Shown one piece after another: positions 32,167 to 39,944 of a stretch of DNA of 64,000 nt (position 1 is the stretch's first letter; each line of letters begins with the position of its first letter). Under the pieces are notes generated by a model. It was not told the origin of the DNA. It did no database searches and was given only the letters and a program-made list of their open reading frames with translations. Source of the DNA: Hallerella sp963652365. Lineage in GTDB: Bacteria; Fibrobacterota; Fibrobacteria; Fibrobacterales; Fibrobacteraceae. Made by a program: the position numbers and the translations under genes. The stretch spans positions 26,784 through 90,783 of the forward strand of contig CAVJTH010000008.1 of assembly GCA_963652365.1 (NCBI GenBank). Direction: 5' to 3'.

Positions 32167-32299
32167 AGCGCTCCCCCTTATCCTCGCCGCTTCCGTCTTT
32201 GCGGTTAGCCCAAGTCCCGAGCCGATTGTCTATGGATACGGCGAAGGTTTTTATACGCAGCTTTCGGCGTCGGGAGTTCTGCGGACGTCTAGGCTTTAA
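32150..32299 (+). pseudogene. Possible truncated secreted-protein gene cut by a repeat
   Basis: A short frame (TTG at 32150, stop at 32297-32299) encodes a signal-peptide-like start (IKALPLILAASVFAVSPSPEP) and about 20 residues of host-like sequence (VYGYGEGFYTQLSASGVL). It then runs into the dispersed repeat at about 32283, which supplies the stop codon. It overlaps the EcsC-like gene's end in another frame. The likely explanation is the 5' remnant of a secreted-protein gene interrupted by the repeat. There is no good ribosome-binding site, so confidence is low. Confidence 0.35.
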
Positions 32300-32651
32300 C
32301 GCAGAGCTTAGAACTGAGAACTTAGATCTGAGTTCTTCGGACATTTAGGTTCTAACGTAAAGCGGACCGCTGTGAATTCTATGCACTAAGCACTCTCCAC
32401 TAATCTCTAAAAAAAGCGTGGCCGAGGGGGTGGATGCAAGGAAGGGGGACCTTGGCCTTCGCAACTCCGAAAGGTCCCCCTACCTTGCCCCTCGCCGGGA
32501 AGTCGCCTCCCTCCGCCGCCAGGCGGAAAAAAGTTCGCTTTGCGACAAAACCTTTCGGCAGAAAGCAACGGCTCGCTCCGCGACTCTAAGCACTATCCAC
32601 TAAACACTGAACGGCTCGCTTTGCGATTTCCAAGCTCTCAGCTCTCTCGAC
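32283..32651. repeat. Dispersed intergenic repeat, copy R1
   Basis: This stretch is shared with 56107-56631 and 63562-63925. It has a flank of degenerate units (GAGCTTAGAACTGAGAACTT, CACTAAGCACTCTCCACTAA). The core starts GCGTGGCC near 32416 and contains a strong hairpin: CAAGGAAGGGGGACCTT (32437-32453) pairs with 32471-32487 with one mismatch, and GAGGGG (32424-32429) pairs with CCCCTC (32488-32493). Then come a CCGCC-GCCA-GGCGG hairpin and a second degenerate flank. No protein-coding potential is credible. Its right end overlaps the 3' end of the flavin reductase gene. Confidence 0.8.
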
Positions 32652-33177
32652 TAAGCTCTGAATCGCTCTGATCCTTGACCAGGACCTTCTGGATTTCCAG
32701 GATGTAGAGCGTGTGAAAATCGCCGTCCGCGTAGTTCTCGGGAACCAGGCTTTTTTCGACAAAGCTCTCGGGCGTGTAGGCTTCGGCAAGGAGCTTCTTG
32801 CAGATAAGCACCATTCGGGATTCTTCGAAATAGGGAACATTTGCCGCGTGCGCAACGTGAAATCCCGTGTGGGCCACCTTGTCCTCGTTCCTTCCGCTTG
32901 CCTTGCCGGAATAGGCGAGTTCCTTGCGATACTTCTTGTCGAAAAAGCAGAGCGAGAGGTTTTCCGACGCATCGATGAGCGTTTTCGTAAAGCGTTGCGG
33001 GCGGATGACGATATAGGCGACAGGCCTGTTCCACATCACGCCGAGCCCTCCCCAGGAAGCGGTCATCATGCTAGTCCTTTCCCCACTTTCCGCCGTGACG
33101 AGCATCCAGTCGTCACCGATGAGCCTAAAGGGATTGTCCGTCATGTCCTTGGGCGATATTTCTCGAAAGTTTTCCAT
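32638..33177 (-). CDS. Flavin reductase family protein
   Basis: A 179-residue split-barrel flavoprotein: DDWMLVTAESGERTSMMTASWGG (residues about 23-45, where the isoalloxazine binds), RPVAYIVIRPQRFT, LCFFDKKYRKEL and a HTLYILEI strand. Such proteins reduce FMN/FAD with NAD(P)H or serve as FMN-binding redox proteins; the partner is unknown. AGGAG lies before the ATG at 33177. The last seven residues (SELSRES) and the stop codon are contributed by the dispersed repeat R1. It is nine bases downstream of mntP in the same orientation, so the two likely share a transcript. Confidence 0.85.
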   Translation of the reverse strand: MENFREISPKDMTDNPFRLIGDDWMLVTAESGERTSMMTASWGGLGVMWNRPVAYIVIRPQRFTKTLIDASENLSLCFFDKKYRKELAYSGKASGRNEDKVAHTGFHVAHAANVPYFEESRMVLICKKLLAEAYTPESFVEKSLVPENYADGDFHTLYILEIQKVLVKDQSDSELSRES

Positions 33178-33185
33178 GTCTTCTC

Positions 33186-33746
33186 CTAGGAAAGATGTTC
33201 TGCCAGGATCTTGAGGCCGATAGCGATAAGGACGATTCCGCCTAGAATTTCCGCCCACTTGGACGAAATCTGCTTGCCGACCGATTTCCCGAGGTTTGTC
33301 CCGAGTTCCGTTGCGAACAGGGCGACCGCGCCGATAAGAAGGGACGTCCAGACGATTTCGTGTCCGACAAGTCCAAAGGAAAGCCCAATCGCCAGGGCGT
33401 CGAGGCTTGTCGCGACGGCGAGCGCGGCGAGCGTCCTGATTCCCAGCCGTTTCGCGAATGTCCGGGATTCCTCGCCCTTTGCCGCTTCCCGGATCATCCG
33501 GACCCCGATAAGGCAGAGCAGGGCAAACGCTATCCAGTGATCGACCGCGCCGATGTAAGTGGCGAGAAAAGCCCCGCAAAGAAAACCGGCAAGCGTCATG
33601 CCTGTCTGGAAAACGCCAAAGAACATTCCCATTCGAAAAATATCGGATTGGGAGGTTTCGCGGCGGCAAAGTCCCACCGAAACGGATACCGCGAAGCAGT
33701 CAATCGCGAGTGCGCAGGCGATCAGAAAAACGCCGATAAGATCCAT
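33186..33746 (-). CDS. mntP: Manganese efflux pump MntP
   Basis: A 186-residue inner-membrane protein with six hydrophobic helices in two related halves. The two conserved acidic motifs are present, ALAIDCFAVSVSVGL in helix 1 and VATSLDALAIGLSFG in helix 4. MntP exports Mn(II) to prevent toxicity. The frame could start at 33803, but the -10-like TATATT (about 33800) sits there, and the MDLIGVFLIACALAID start at 33746 matches the family. No yybP-ykoY manganese riboswitch fits in the roughly 50-base leader. Confidence 0.92.
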   Translation of the reverse strand: MDLIGVFLIACALAIDCFAVSVSVGLCRRETSQSDIFRMGMFFGVFQTGMTLAGFLCGAFLATYIGAVDHWIAFALLCLIGVRMIREAAKGEESRTFAKRLGIRTLAALAVATSLDALAIGLSFGLVGHEIVWTSLLIGAVALFATELGTNLGKSVGKQISSKWAEILGGIVLIAIGLKILAEHLS

Positions 33747-33820
33747 AAGTTGCGAAATCCACGAAAAAAAGTTAATTTGAAAAAGTCCTTGAATCGGATA
33801 CAATATAGCAAAGGTTGTAC

Positions 33821-34612
33821 ATGAAACGTTTCCGGATCATTCTTCTCACGGGCGCAAGCTCGGGAATCGGCAAGGAAATCGCGTATGCGCTCGCTCCCCA
33901 GTCGGAGCGCATCGTCCTCGTCGCCCGGAGAACCGAGAAAATCGAAGAAATCGCACGGGATCTTTCCGTCCGGTTCGGCGTTGTCGCCCTTGCGCTTTCG
34001 GCAGATCTTTCCGTTCCCGGCGAAGCCTCGCGGGTCTTCGAAAAGACGGTCGAACTTGCCGGCGACTCTCCCGACATTCTCGTGAACGATGCCGGCGTGG
34101 GATTTCAGGGAAAAGCTTCCGAAATCCCGGTCGATGCGGAATGCAGGATGCTTCGGGTAAACGTCGAAAGCCTGATGGTCCTTTCGAAGCTTTCGCTCCA
34201 GGCGATGGAAAAAAGGAAACGCGGCGTCATCCTGAACGTTTCGAGCATGGCGGGATTCCAGGCGGGACCTTACATGGCGGCCTACTATGCGACAAAGTCC
34301 TTTGTGCTTTCTTACAGCGAAGCGCTTGCCGAAGAGGCCCGGAACAGTCACGTGCGGGTCCTTGCTCTTTGCCCCGGATTTGTCGATACGGAGTTTCATC
34401 TCCACGCCAGCTCCCGAAAAGGCCTTCTCCGCTGCCTTTTCCGCTCGTCTGCGCGAACGGTCGCCTGGGAAGCCGCTCGCGCCGTTCTCGGTGGCGCATC
34501 CGGAATCGTCGTCCCCGGAAAGTTCGACAGGTTCCTTTTGCTTGCGGAAAGATTCCTTCCGCGTCGTCTGGTCTCAAGGGCGATGGCCCGCATCTTGCGT
34601 CAAGGAAAGTAA
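33821..34612 (+). CDS. Short-chain dehydrogenase/reductase
   Basis: A 263-residue Rossmann-fold oxidoreductase with cofactor motif TGASSGIGKEIA, NDAGVG (NAG equivalent), the catalytic Ser in NVSSMAGF and the YYATK catalytic Tyr-Lys pair. ARR after the second strand favours NADP(H). The C-terminal region with basic residues resembles the classical-type DltE/YqjQ subgroup. The substrate is unknown. It is divergent from mntP; AAAGG precedes the ATG. The cytochrome c gene starts one base after its stop. Confidence 0.88.
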   Translation: MKRFRIILLTGASSGIGKEIAYALAPQSERIVLVARRTEKIEEIARDLSVRFGVVALALSADLSVPGEASRVFEKTVELAGDSPDILVNDAGVGFQGKASEIPVDAECRMLRVNVESLMVLSKLSLQAMEKRKRGVILNVSSMAGFQAGPYMAAYYATKSFVLSYSEALAEEARNSHVRVLALCPGFVDTEFHLHASSRKGLLRCLFRSSARTVAWEAARAVLGGASGIVVPGKFDRFLLLAERFLPRRLVSRAMARILRQGK

Positions 34613-34613
34613 A

Positions 34614-34982
34614 ATGTCGAAACGTTCCATCCTGTGCCTGTGCGTAACGCTTGTCACGGTGCTTTTCGCCGCGGACGCGTTTCGAATGCCGGAACTCACC
34701 GCCGAGGCGAGAGCGTCTGCCGCGGAACTCTATGACCGCGAGTGCTACGCCTGCCACCGCTGGAACAGGAAGTTTGCCGGTCCCGACATGAAGGGCAATG
34801 TCCTTCGCTACGAGGGGCGCCCGAAAGCGCTCTTCGAATATCTCAAGGATCCCCAGCCGATTCATCCCGACAAGTATCTTCCGATGGAAATCGGAAAGCT
34901 GTCCGACGCCGAGGCTTCGCTGATGGTCGCCTGGCTCCTTTCGCTCGTTTCCGACAGTACGGCCGCGGATCGTCCACGTTAA
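34614..34982 (+). CDS. Small monohaem cytochrome c
   Basis: A 122-residue exported protein with an N-terminal signal peptide (CVTLVTVLFAADAF), a single CYACH haem-binding site near residue 43 and a distal Met in YLPMEIGKLSDAE, i.e. a class I cytochrome c fold (SDAEASLMVAWL as the C-terminal helix). It would carry electrons in the periplasm. AAGGA lies in the end of the SDR gene, and the two genes are one base apart, so they are co-transcribed. Presence of a cytochrome c in a lineage known for fermentation is worth noting, and no oxidase is adjacent. Confidence 0.8.
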   Translation: MSKRSILCLCVTLVTVLFAADAFRMPELTAEARASAAELYDRECYACHRWNRKFAGPDMKGNVLRYEGRPKALFEYLKDPQPIHPDKYLPMEIGKLSDAEASLMVAWLLSLVSDSTAADRPR

Positions 34983-35097
34983 AGCAAATAATCCCCCAAG
35001 AGCGCATTTTGTCTCCCAAAGGAGCAAATTTGTCGAAAGTTTTTCATTTTTAACAGAAAAATCCCGTTTTTTTGAAAATTTTTCATGTATATTACAA

Positions 35098-35120
35098 AAG
35101 GCGCTGAAAAAACGCGCCTT
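35098..35120 (+). other. Leader hairpin at the start of the V-ATPase operon
   Basis: AAGGCGC (35098-35104) and GCGCCTT (35114-35120) form a 7-bp stem with a nine-base loop, just after a GTATATT -10-like element and 17 bases before the first ATG. It would cap the 5' end of the operon mRNA and may stabilise it; function is inferred. Confidence 0.45.
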
Positions 35121-35136
35121 GAAATTCGGAGATTTT

Positions 35137-35739
35137 ATGGCTGAAGATTTACAGAACCTGATTGAACGTATCCAGAAAGAAGCGGTGAACAAGGCCGACG
35201 AAAAGTCCTCGGCGATTATCGCCAAGGCAAACGAGGAAGCCTCCCGCATTCTGGAAAACGCCAAGGCGGAAGCCGCTGCCGTACTCGAAAAGGCGGACAA
35301 GGATTCCGCAGCCTACGCGGAGCGCAGCGAACGCGCAATCCAGCAGGCCGCCCGCGATGTCCTGATTTCTGTCGGTCGCCGTATCGAAAAGATGATAAGC
35401 GAAATACTTTCTCGCGAAGTGGAGAAGAATCTTTCGGAAAATACGATCAAGGAAATGCTCCTTGTTCTTGCCAAGAACTATTCGACGGATACGGAACTGG
35501 TGTTCTCCGAGGCGGACAAGGCGAAACTGTCGTCGTTCGCGGTCGGGGAGTTTGCCAAGGTTCTCGGCAAGGGCGTCAAGGTGGAAAGCGATTCGGGCAT
35601 CAAGTTCGGCTTCCGCGTGAAGGTCGATGACGGCAAGGTCTCCCACGAATTCACTTCCGAGGAAATCGCCGCGGCGCTTTCTTCCATGGTTCGTCCGGAA
35701 CTCGCCCGGATAGTTTCGGAAGCCGCCCAGGGAAAATAG
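35137..35739 (+). CDS. atpE: V-type ATPase subunit E
   Basis: A 200-residue protein with a long N-terminal coiled coil (LQNLIERIQKEAVNKADEK, then Ala/Glu-rich helix to residue about 110) and a C-terminal globular part, the architecture of the V/A-ATPase peripheral-stalk subunit E. It links the catalytic head to the membrane stator. First gene of an eight-gene operon (E, DUF2764, A, B, D, I, K, K) with spacers of a few bases. GGAG precedes the ATG. Confidence 0.85.
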   Translation: MAEDLQNLIERIQKEAVNKADEKSSAIIAKANEEASRILENAKAEAAAVLEKADKDSAAYAERSERAIQQAARDVLISVGRRIEKMISEILSREVEKNLSENTIKEMLLVLAKNYSTDTELVFSEADKAKLSSFAVGEFAKVLGKGVKVESDSGIKFGFRVKVDDGKVSHEFTSEEIAAALSSMVRPELARIVSEAAQGK

Positions 35740-35742
35740 CGG

Positions 35743-36276
35743 ATGAACAACGCGATCTATATTTCCGCATCCCTTCCCTTTTTGCGCTTTGGAGATACTC
35801 CGCCGTTCTCCCTGTCGGAACTCCGAAGCCGCTGCGAAAGCGTCATGAGCGAAGAGGAACTCGCCGCGTTCGACGCCCTGTTGAACGGGGAACCGTGCGA
35901 CGATCCGTTCATTTCCGCCTACCGGGACCATGAAACCCAGCTGAAGAACATCTTGGGACATGCGCGTGCCGCAGCCTGGGGACAGGACGTGCGCTTTACG
36001 GAACGCCCGTTTGGCGGTTACGATGTCACGTTCGCCAAGATGGTGACGGATGCCTGCGCAAAGCCGAATCCGCTCGAACGCGAAGAGGAGCTGGATCGGG
36101 TTCGCTTCTGGCTTGTCGATCAGCTGGCTTCCGAAGAAGGGAGCATGGCGTGCCTCTATGCGTTTGCCGTCAAGCTCGGAATTTGCGAACGGTGGGCGAA
36201 AATTTCGCCAGAGGCTGGAAACGCCGCAGTTCTTAAAGTGATTAACGATAACGATCCTGCGGCAAGGCAGGAATGA
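35743..36276 (+). CDS. DUF2764 family V-ATPase-associated protein
   Basis: A 177-residue protein starting MNNAIYISASLPFLRFGD and containing HETQLKNILGHARAAAWG, typical of DUF2764 proteins, which are encoded between subunits E and A in V-ATPase operons of Bacteroidota, Spirochaetota, Chlamydiota and relatives. Those operons lack an obvious subunit C gene, and DUF2764 is a candidate replacement for it or an assembly factor. That role is inference. It starts four bases after the subunit E stop. Confidence 0.8.
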   Translation: MNNAIYISASLPFLRFGDTPPFSLSELRSRCESVMSEEELAAFDALLNGEPCDDPFISAYRDHETQLKNILGHARAAAWGQDVRFTERPFGGYDVTFAKMVTDACAKPNPLEREEELDRVRFWLVDQLASEEGSMACLYAFAVKLGICERWAKISPEAGNAAVLKVINDNDPAARQE

Positions 36277-36294
36277 CCGGAGGTCTTTTTTCAA

Positions 36295-38028
36295 ATGGCT
36301 AGTATCGGTAAAATTGTCGGTGTGAACGGAAACTTGATCCGTGTCGCGTTCGATGGCGCTGTCGCGCAAAATGAAGTCGGTTTTGCAAGGCTTTCTTCCG
36401 GCGTGGAATTGAAATGCGAAGTCATCCGCATTCGCGGCGACTATGCGGAACTCCAGGTCTTCGAAGACACTTCGGGCCTCAAGGCGGGCGACGAGGTGCG
36501 TTTTACGGGCGAACTCCTTTCCGTGGAACTCGGACCGGGACTTTTGACGCAGGTCTTTGACGGCTTGCAGAATCCGCTCCCCGAACTGGCGGAAGAATGC
36601 GGATTCTTCTTGCAGCGCGGCAAGTATCTTCCGGCGCTTCCCCGTGACGCCAAGTGGGCCTTTTCCCCTGTGGCGAAAGTCGGCGACAAGGTCTCGGGCG
36701 GCGATACTCTCGGAACCGTTCCCGAGGGCATCTTCAGGCACCGCATCATGGTGCCGTTCAAGATCCGCTCCCAGATGACCGTGGAATCGATCGTTCCTGC
36801 CGGCGAACATGTCGTCGAAGACGTCATCGCGACGCTGAAGGACGAAAACGGCAAGACTTTCGATGTCAAGATGTACCAGACGTGGCCGGTCAAGGTTCCC
36901 ATCAAGAATTACGTCGAGCGCCTTCGCCCGTCAAAGCCTCTTTCGATGCAGCAGCGCATTATCGATACCTTCTTCCCGGTTATGCAGGGCGGTACGTTCT
37001 GTACGCCGGGACCGTTCGGTGCGGGAAAGACCGTCTTGCAGCAGCTGATGAGTCGCTATGCGGATGTCGATATCGTGATCCTCGCCGCTTGCGGCGAACG
37101 CGCTGGCGAAGTGGTGGAAACCCTTCGGGAATTCCCCGAGCTCATCGACCCGCGCACGGGCAAGAGCCTGATGGAGCGTACGCTTATCATTTGCAACACC
37201 TCCTCGATGCCGGTCGCCGCGCGCGAAGCTTCCGTCTATACGGGCGTGACGATTGCGGAATATTACCGCCAGATGGGGCTCAATGTCCTTTTGCTCGCGG
37301 ACTCGACCTCGCGCTGGGCGCAGGCTCTCCGCGAAATGAGCGGACGCCTGGAAGAAATCCCGGGCGAAGAAGCGTTCCCGGCCTATCTCGAATCGACGAT
37401 CGCGTCCTTCTACGAGCGCGGCGGCGTGGTCAGGCTTCGTGACGGTTCCTCGGGATCCGTGACGATTGGCGGTTCGGTTTCTCCGGCAGGCGGAAACTTC
37501 GAGGAACCGGTGACCCAGGCGACATTGAAGGTTGTCGGCGCGTTCCTCGGGCTTTCGCGCGAGCGTTCCGACCAGAGGCGCTTCCCGGCGATTCATCCGC
37601 TGGAATCGTGGTCCAAGTACGAAGGCGTCATCGATTCGAAAAAAGTCGCCGAGGCAAGGCAGATTCTCGTCTCCGGCAACGACGTGAACCAGATGATGAA
37701 GGTGGTTGGCGAAGAGGGAACCTCGATGGACGACTTTGTCGTCTATCTGAAATCCGAATACCTGGATTCCGTCTATCTGCAGCAGGACGCCTACCATGAA
37801 ATCGATGCGGCCTGCTCCGCGGAACGCCAGAAGTATGTCTTTGACCGCGTTTACGCTATACTCAAGACGCCTTTCGGCTTTGGCGACAAGGATTCCGCTC
37901 GCGGTTTCTTCTTGAAGTTGACCCAGGCGACGAAGGACTGGAACCGCGTCGCCTTCGATTCCGAAGAATTCAAGAATCTCGAAAGCCAGATCTTTAGCTC
38001 CGTAAAGGAGGTTTCCAAGAATGTCTAA
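36295..38028 (+). CDS. atpA: V-type ATPase catalytic subunit A
   Basis: A 577-residue catalytic subunit. The N-terminal barrel is followed by the A-specific insertion domain, then Walker A GPFGAGKTV, EIPGEEAFPAYLES and ADSTSRWAQALREMSGRL, the subunit A signatures. It hydrolyses or makes ATP on the cytoplasmic head (A3B3). Length matches bacterial and archaeal A subunits (about 580). It overlaps subunit B by 8 bp. Confidence 0.97.
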   Translation: MASIGKIVGVNGNLIRVAFDGAVAQNEVGFARLSSGVELKCEVIRIRGDYAELQVFEDTSGLKAGDEVRFTGELLSVELGPGLLTQVFDGLQNPLPELAEECGFFLQRGKYLPALPRDAKWAFSPVAKVGDKVSGGDTLGTVPEGIFRHRIMVPFKIRSQMTVESIVPAGEHVVEDVIATLKDENGKTFDVKMYQTWPVKVPIKNYVERLRPSKPLSMQQRIIDTFFPVMQGGTFCTPGPFGAGKTVLQQLMSRYADVDIVILAACGERAGEVVETLREFPELIDPRTGKSLMERTLIICNTSSMPVAAREASVYTGVTIAEYYRQMGLNVLLLADSTSRWAQALREMSGRLEEIPGEEAFPAYLESTIASFYERGGVVRLRDGSSGSVTIGGSVSPAGGNFEEPVTQATLKVVGAFLGLSRERSDQRRFPAIHPLESWSKYEGVIDSKKVAEARQILVSGNDVNQMMKVVGEEGTSMDDFVVYLKSEYLDSVYLQQDAYHEIDAACSAERQKYVFDRVYAILKTPFGFGDKDSARGFFLKLTQATKDWNRVAFDSEEFKNLESQIFSSVKEVSKNV

Positions 38029-39322
38029 GGTTTATCACCGTATCGAAAGCATTGCGGGTAGCGTCATCACGATCAAGGCCGATGGAGTCGCCAACCAGGA
38101 GCTTGCGCGTGTCACGAGTGCACAGGGCGAGTCGCTCGCCCGCGTGATCCGGATCGACGGCGAAAAGGTCGATTTGCAGGTCTTTGCCGGTGCGCGTGGC
38201 ATTTCGACGGATTCCCAGGTTCGCTTCTTTGGGCATCCGATGGAAGTTCCTTTCAGCGACGCTCTCCTTGGCCGCGTCTTTGACGGCGCCGGAAATCCGC
38301 GCGACAACGGTCCGGTCATCGAGGAAAATCCCGTGCCGATCGGAGGTCCTTCGGTAAACCCGGCAAGGCGCATCATCCCGAAAAAGATGGTCCGCACCGG
38401 CATTCCGATGATCGACGTCTTCAACACGCTAGTCGTTTCCCAGAAGCTTCCGATCTTTTCCGTCGCGGGAGAACCTTACAACCAGCTGCTCGCCCGTATC
38501 GCGCTCCAGGCCGAAGTCGATGTCATCGTACTTGGCGGAATGGGCCTGAAATACGACGACTATCTCTATCTGCGGGATTATCTGGACAGGAATGGCGCGC
38601 TTTCCCGTACGGTGATGTATGTGCACACCGCTTCGGATCCGATTGTGGAATGCCTGCTGGTTCCTGACGAGGCGCTGGCCGTCGCGGAACAGTTCGCGAC
38701 CCGCGGCAAGAACGTTCTGGTCCTTTTGACCGACATGACGAACTTTGCCGACGCCCTGAAGGAAATCTCGATTACGATGGAACAGATTCCGTCGAACCGT
38801 GGCTATCCGGGCGACCTGTATTCCCAGCTCGCGAGCCGCTACGAAAAGGCGGTCGATTTTGAAGGTTCCGGATCGATTACGATTCTCGCCGTGACGACGA
38901 TGCCCGGTGACGACGTGACGCACCCGGTTCCGGACAACACCGGATACATCACGGAAGGCCAGTTCTACCTGAAGCATGGGCGAATCGAACCGTTCGGCTC
39001 GCTTTCCCGCCTGAAGCAGCAGGTGAACGGCAAGACCCGCAGCGACCATCGGACCATCATGAATACGATGATCCAGCTTTACGCGAGCTACAAGGAAACG
39101 CTCGAAAAGCAGTCGATGGGCTTCCGGATGAGCAACTGGGACAGCAAGCTTTTGAAATATGGCGAACGCTTCGAAAAGGAGATGATGGACCTGTCGGTGA
39201 ACATCCCGCTCGAAAAGGCGCTCGATCTCGGATGGGAAATCCTCGCCGACTGCTTTACTCCCGAAGAAACCGGTATCCCTTCGAAGATGGTGAACGAGTA
39301 TTGGCCGAAGAAGAAGGGGTGA
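38021..39322 (+). CDS. atpB: V-type ATPase subunit B
   Basis: A 433-residue non-catalytic head subunit. It has the family segments RMVRTGIPMIDVFNTLV-type GISxID region, FSVAGEPYNQLLARI (degenerate P-loop, as expected), LLTDMTNFADALKEIS and RGYPGDLYSQLASRYEKA. It alternates with subunit A in the hexameric head. It starts inside the end of atpA and is followed by atpD one base later. Confidence 0.97.
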   Translation: MSKVYHRIESIAGSVITIKADGVANQELARVTSAQGESLARVIRIDGEKVDLQVFAGARGISTDSQVRFFGHPMEVPFSDALLGRVFDGAGNPRDNGPVIEENPVPIGGPSVNPARRIIPKKMVRTGIPMIDVFNTLVVSQKLPIFSVAGEPYNQLLARIALQAEVDVIVLGGMGLKYDDYLYLRDYLDRNGALSRTVMYVHTASDPIVECLLVPDEALAVAEQFATRGKNVLVLLTDMTNFADALKEISITMEQIPSNRGYPGDLYSQLASRYEKAVDFEGSGSITILAVTTMPGDDVTHPVPDNTGYITEGQFYLKHGRIEPFGSLSRLKQQVNGKTRSDHRTIMNTMIQLYASYKETLEKQSMGFRMSNWDSKLLKYGERFEKEMMDLSVNIPLEKALDLGWEILADCFTPEETGIPSKMVNEYWPKKKG

Positions 39323-39323
39323 T

Positions 39324-39944
39324 ATGGCGAAAGTCAAGCTCACAAAGAACGCCTTGAAGGCGGAACGCGATGCGCTCAAGCGATACGAGCGCTATCTGCC
39401 GACGCTCTTGCTGAAAAAGCAACAGCTCCAGGTGGAAATGCGTTCCCTGCAGGCCAAGGTGATGGCAAAGCGCGAAGAAGAGGATTCGCTTCGCAAGTCC
39501 ATTTCGGGCTGGATCGGGCTTTACGCGGAGCCCGTCGATTGGAAACGGTATCTTTCCGTCAAGGAAGTTCGGGAAGGCGAGGGAAACATCGCCGGCGTGG
39601 AAATTCCGCTTTTTGACGGTGTCGATTTCAACGTGACCATTCCGGACTTCTTTACGACGGATGCGTGGCTCGACGAAGGAATCCGTTCCTTGCAGGGGCT
39701 GATTTCCCTTCGCCTGGAAAGACGCGTCCTGGAAAAGCAGTATGAACTTTTGTCGAACGAGCTGCGCTCCACGAGCCAGAGGGTGAATCTTTTCGAAAAG
39801 GTGAAGATTCCCGAGACGAAGGAGAACATCCGTACGATCAACATTTTCCTTTCCGACCAGCAGATTTCGGGCGTCGCGCGCTCCAAGCTTGCCAAGGGAA
39901 AGGCGAATGCCAGGCTTCTCGCCGAAGAAGGAGTGGCCGCATGA
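39324..39944 (+). CDS. atpD: V-type ATPase subunit D
   Basis: A 206-residue mostly coiled-coil protein beginning KVKLTKNALKAERDALKRYERYLPTL (landmark KVKLTKNALKAERD), the central-stalk subunit D that rotates inside the A3B3 head. The C-terminal helix NLFEKVKIPETKENIRTI is characteristic. It overlaps the subunit I gene by 4 bp. No separate subunit F gene is visible in the operon. Confidence 0.93.
   Translation: MAKVKLTKNALKAERDALKRYERYLPTLLLKKQQLQVEMRSLQAKVMAKREEEDSLRKSISGWIGLYAEPVDWKRYLSVKEVREGEGNIAGVEIPLFDGVDFNVTIPDFFTTDAWLDEGIRSLQGLISLRLERRVLEKQYELLSNELRSTSQRVNLFEKVKIPETKENIRTINIFLSDQQISGVARSKLAKGKANARLLAEEGVAA

Noticed and set aside
32418..32603. Possible small ORFs inside dispersed repeats (also 63617-63889 and 56338-56622)
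   Set aside because: Frames differ between the copies, run through hairpins, and lack ribosome-binding sites; nothing suggests translation.
33747..33800. yybP-ykoY manganese riboswitch upstream of mntP
   Set aside because: The leader is only about 50 bases and lacks the conserved four-way-junction sequences.
34983..35060. Two similar 15-base blocks (AGAGCGCATTTTGTC, AGGAGCAAATTTGTC) before the V-ATPase operon
   Set aside because: Similarity is weak and no second locus shows it; not enough to claim an operator.
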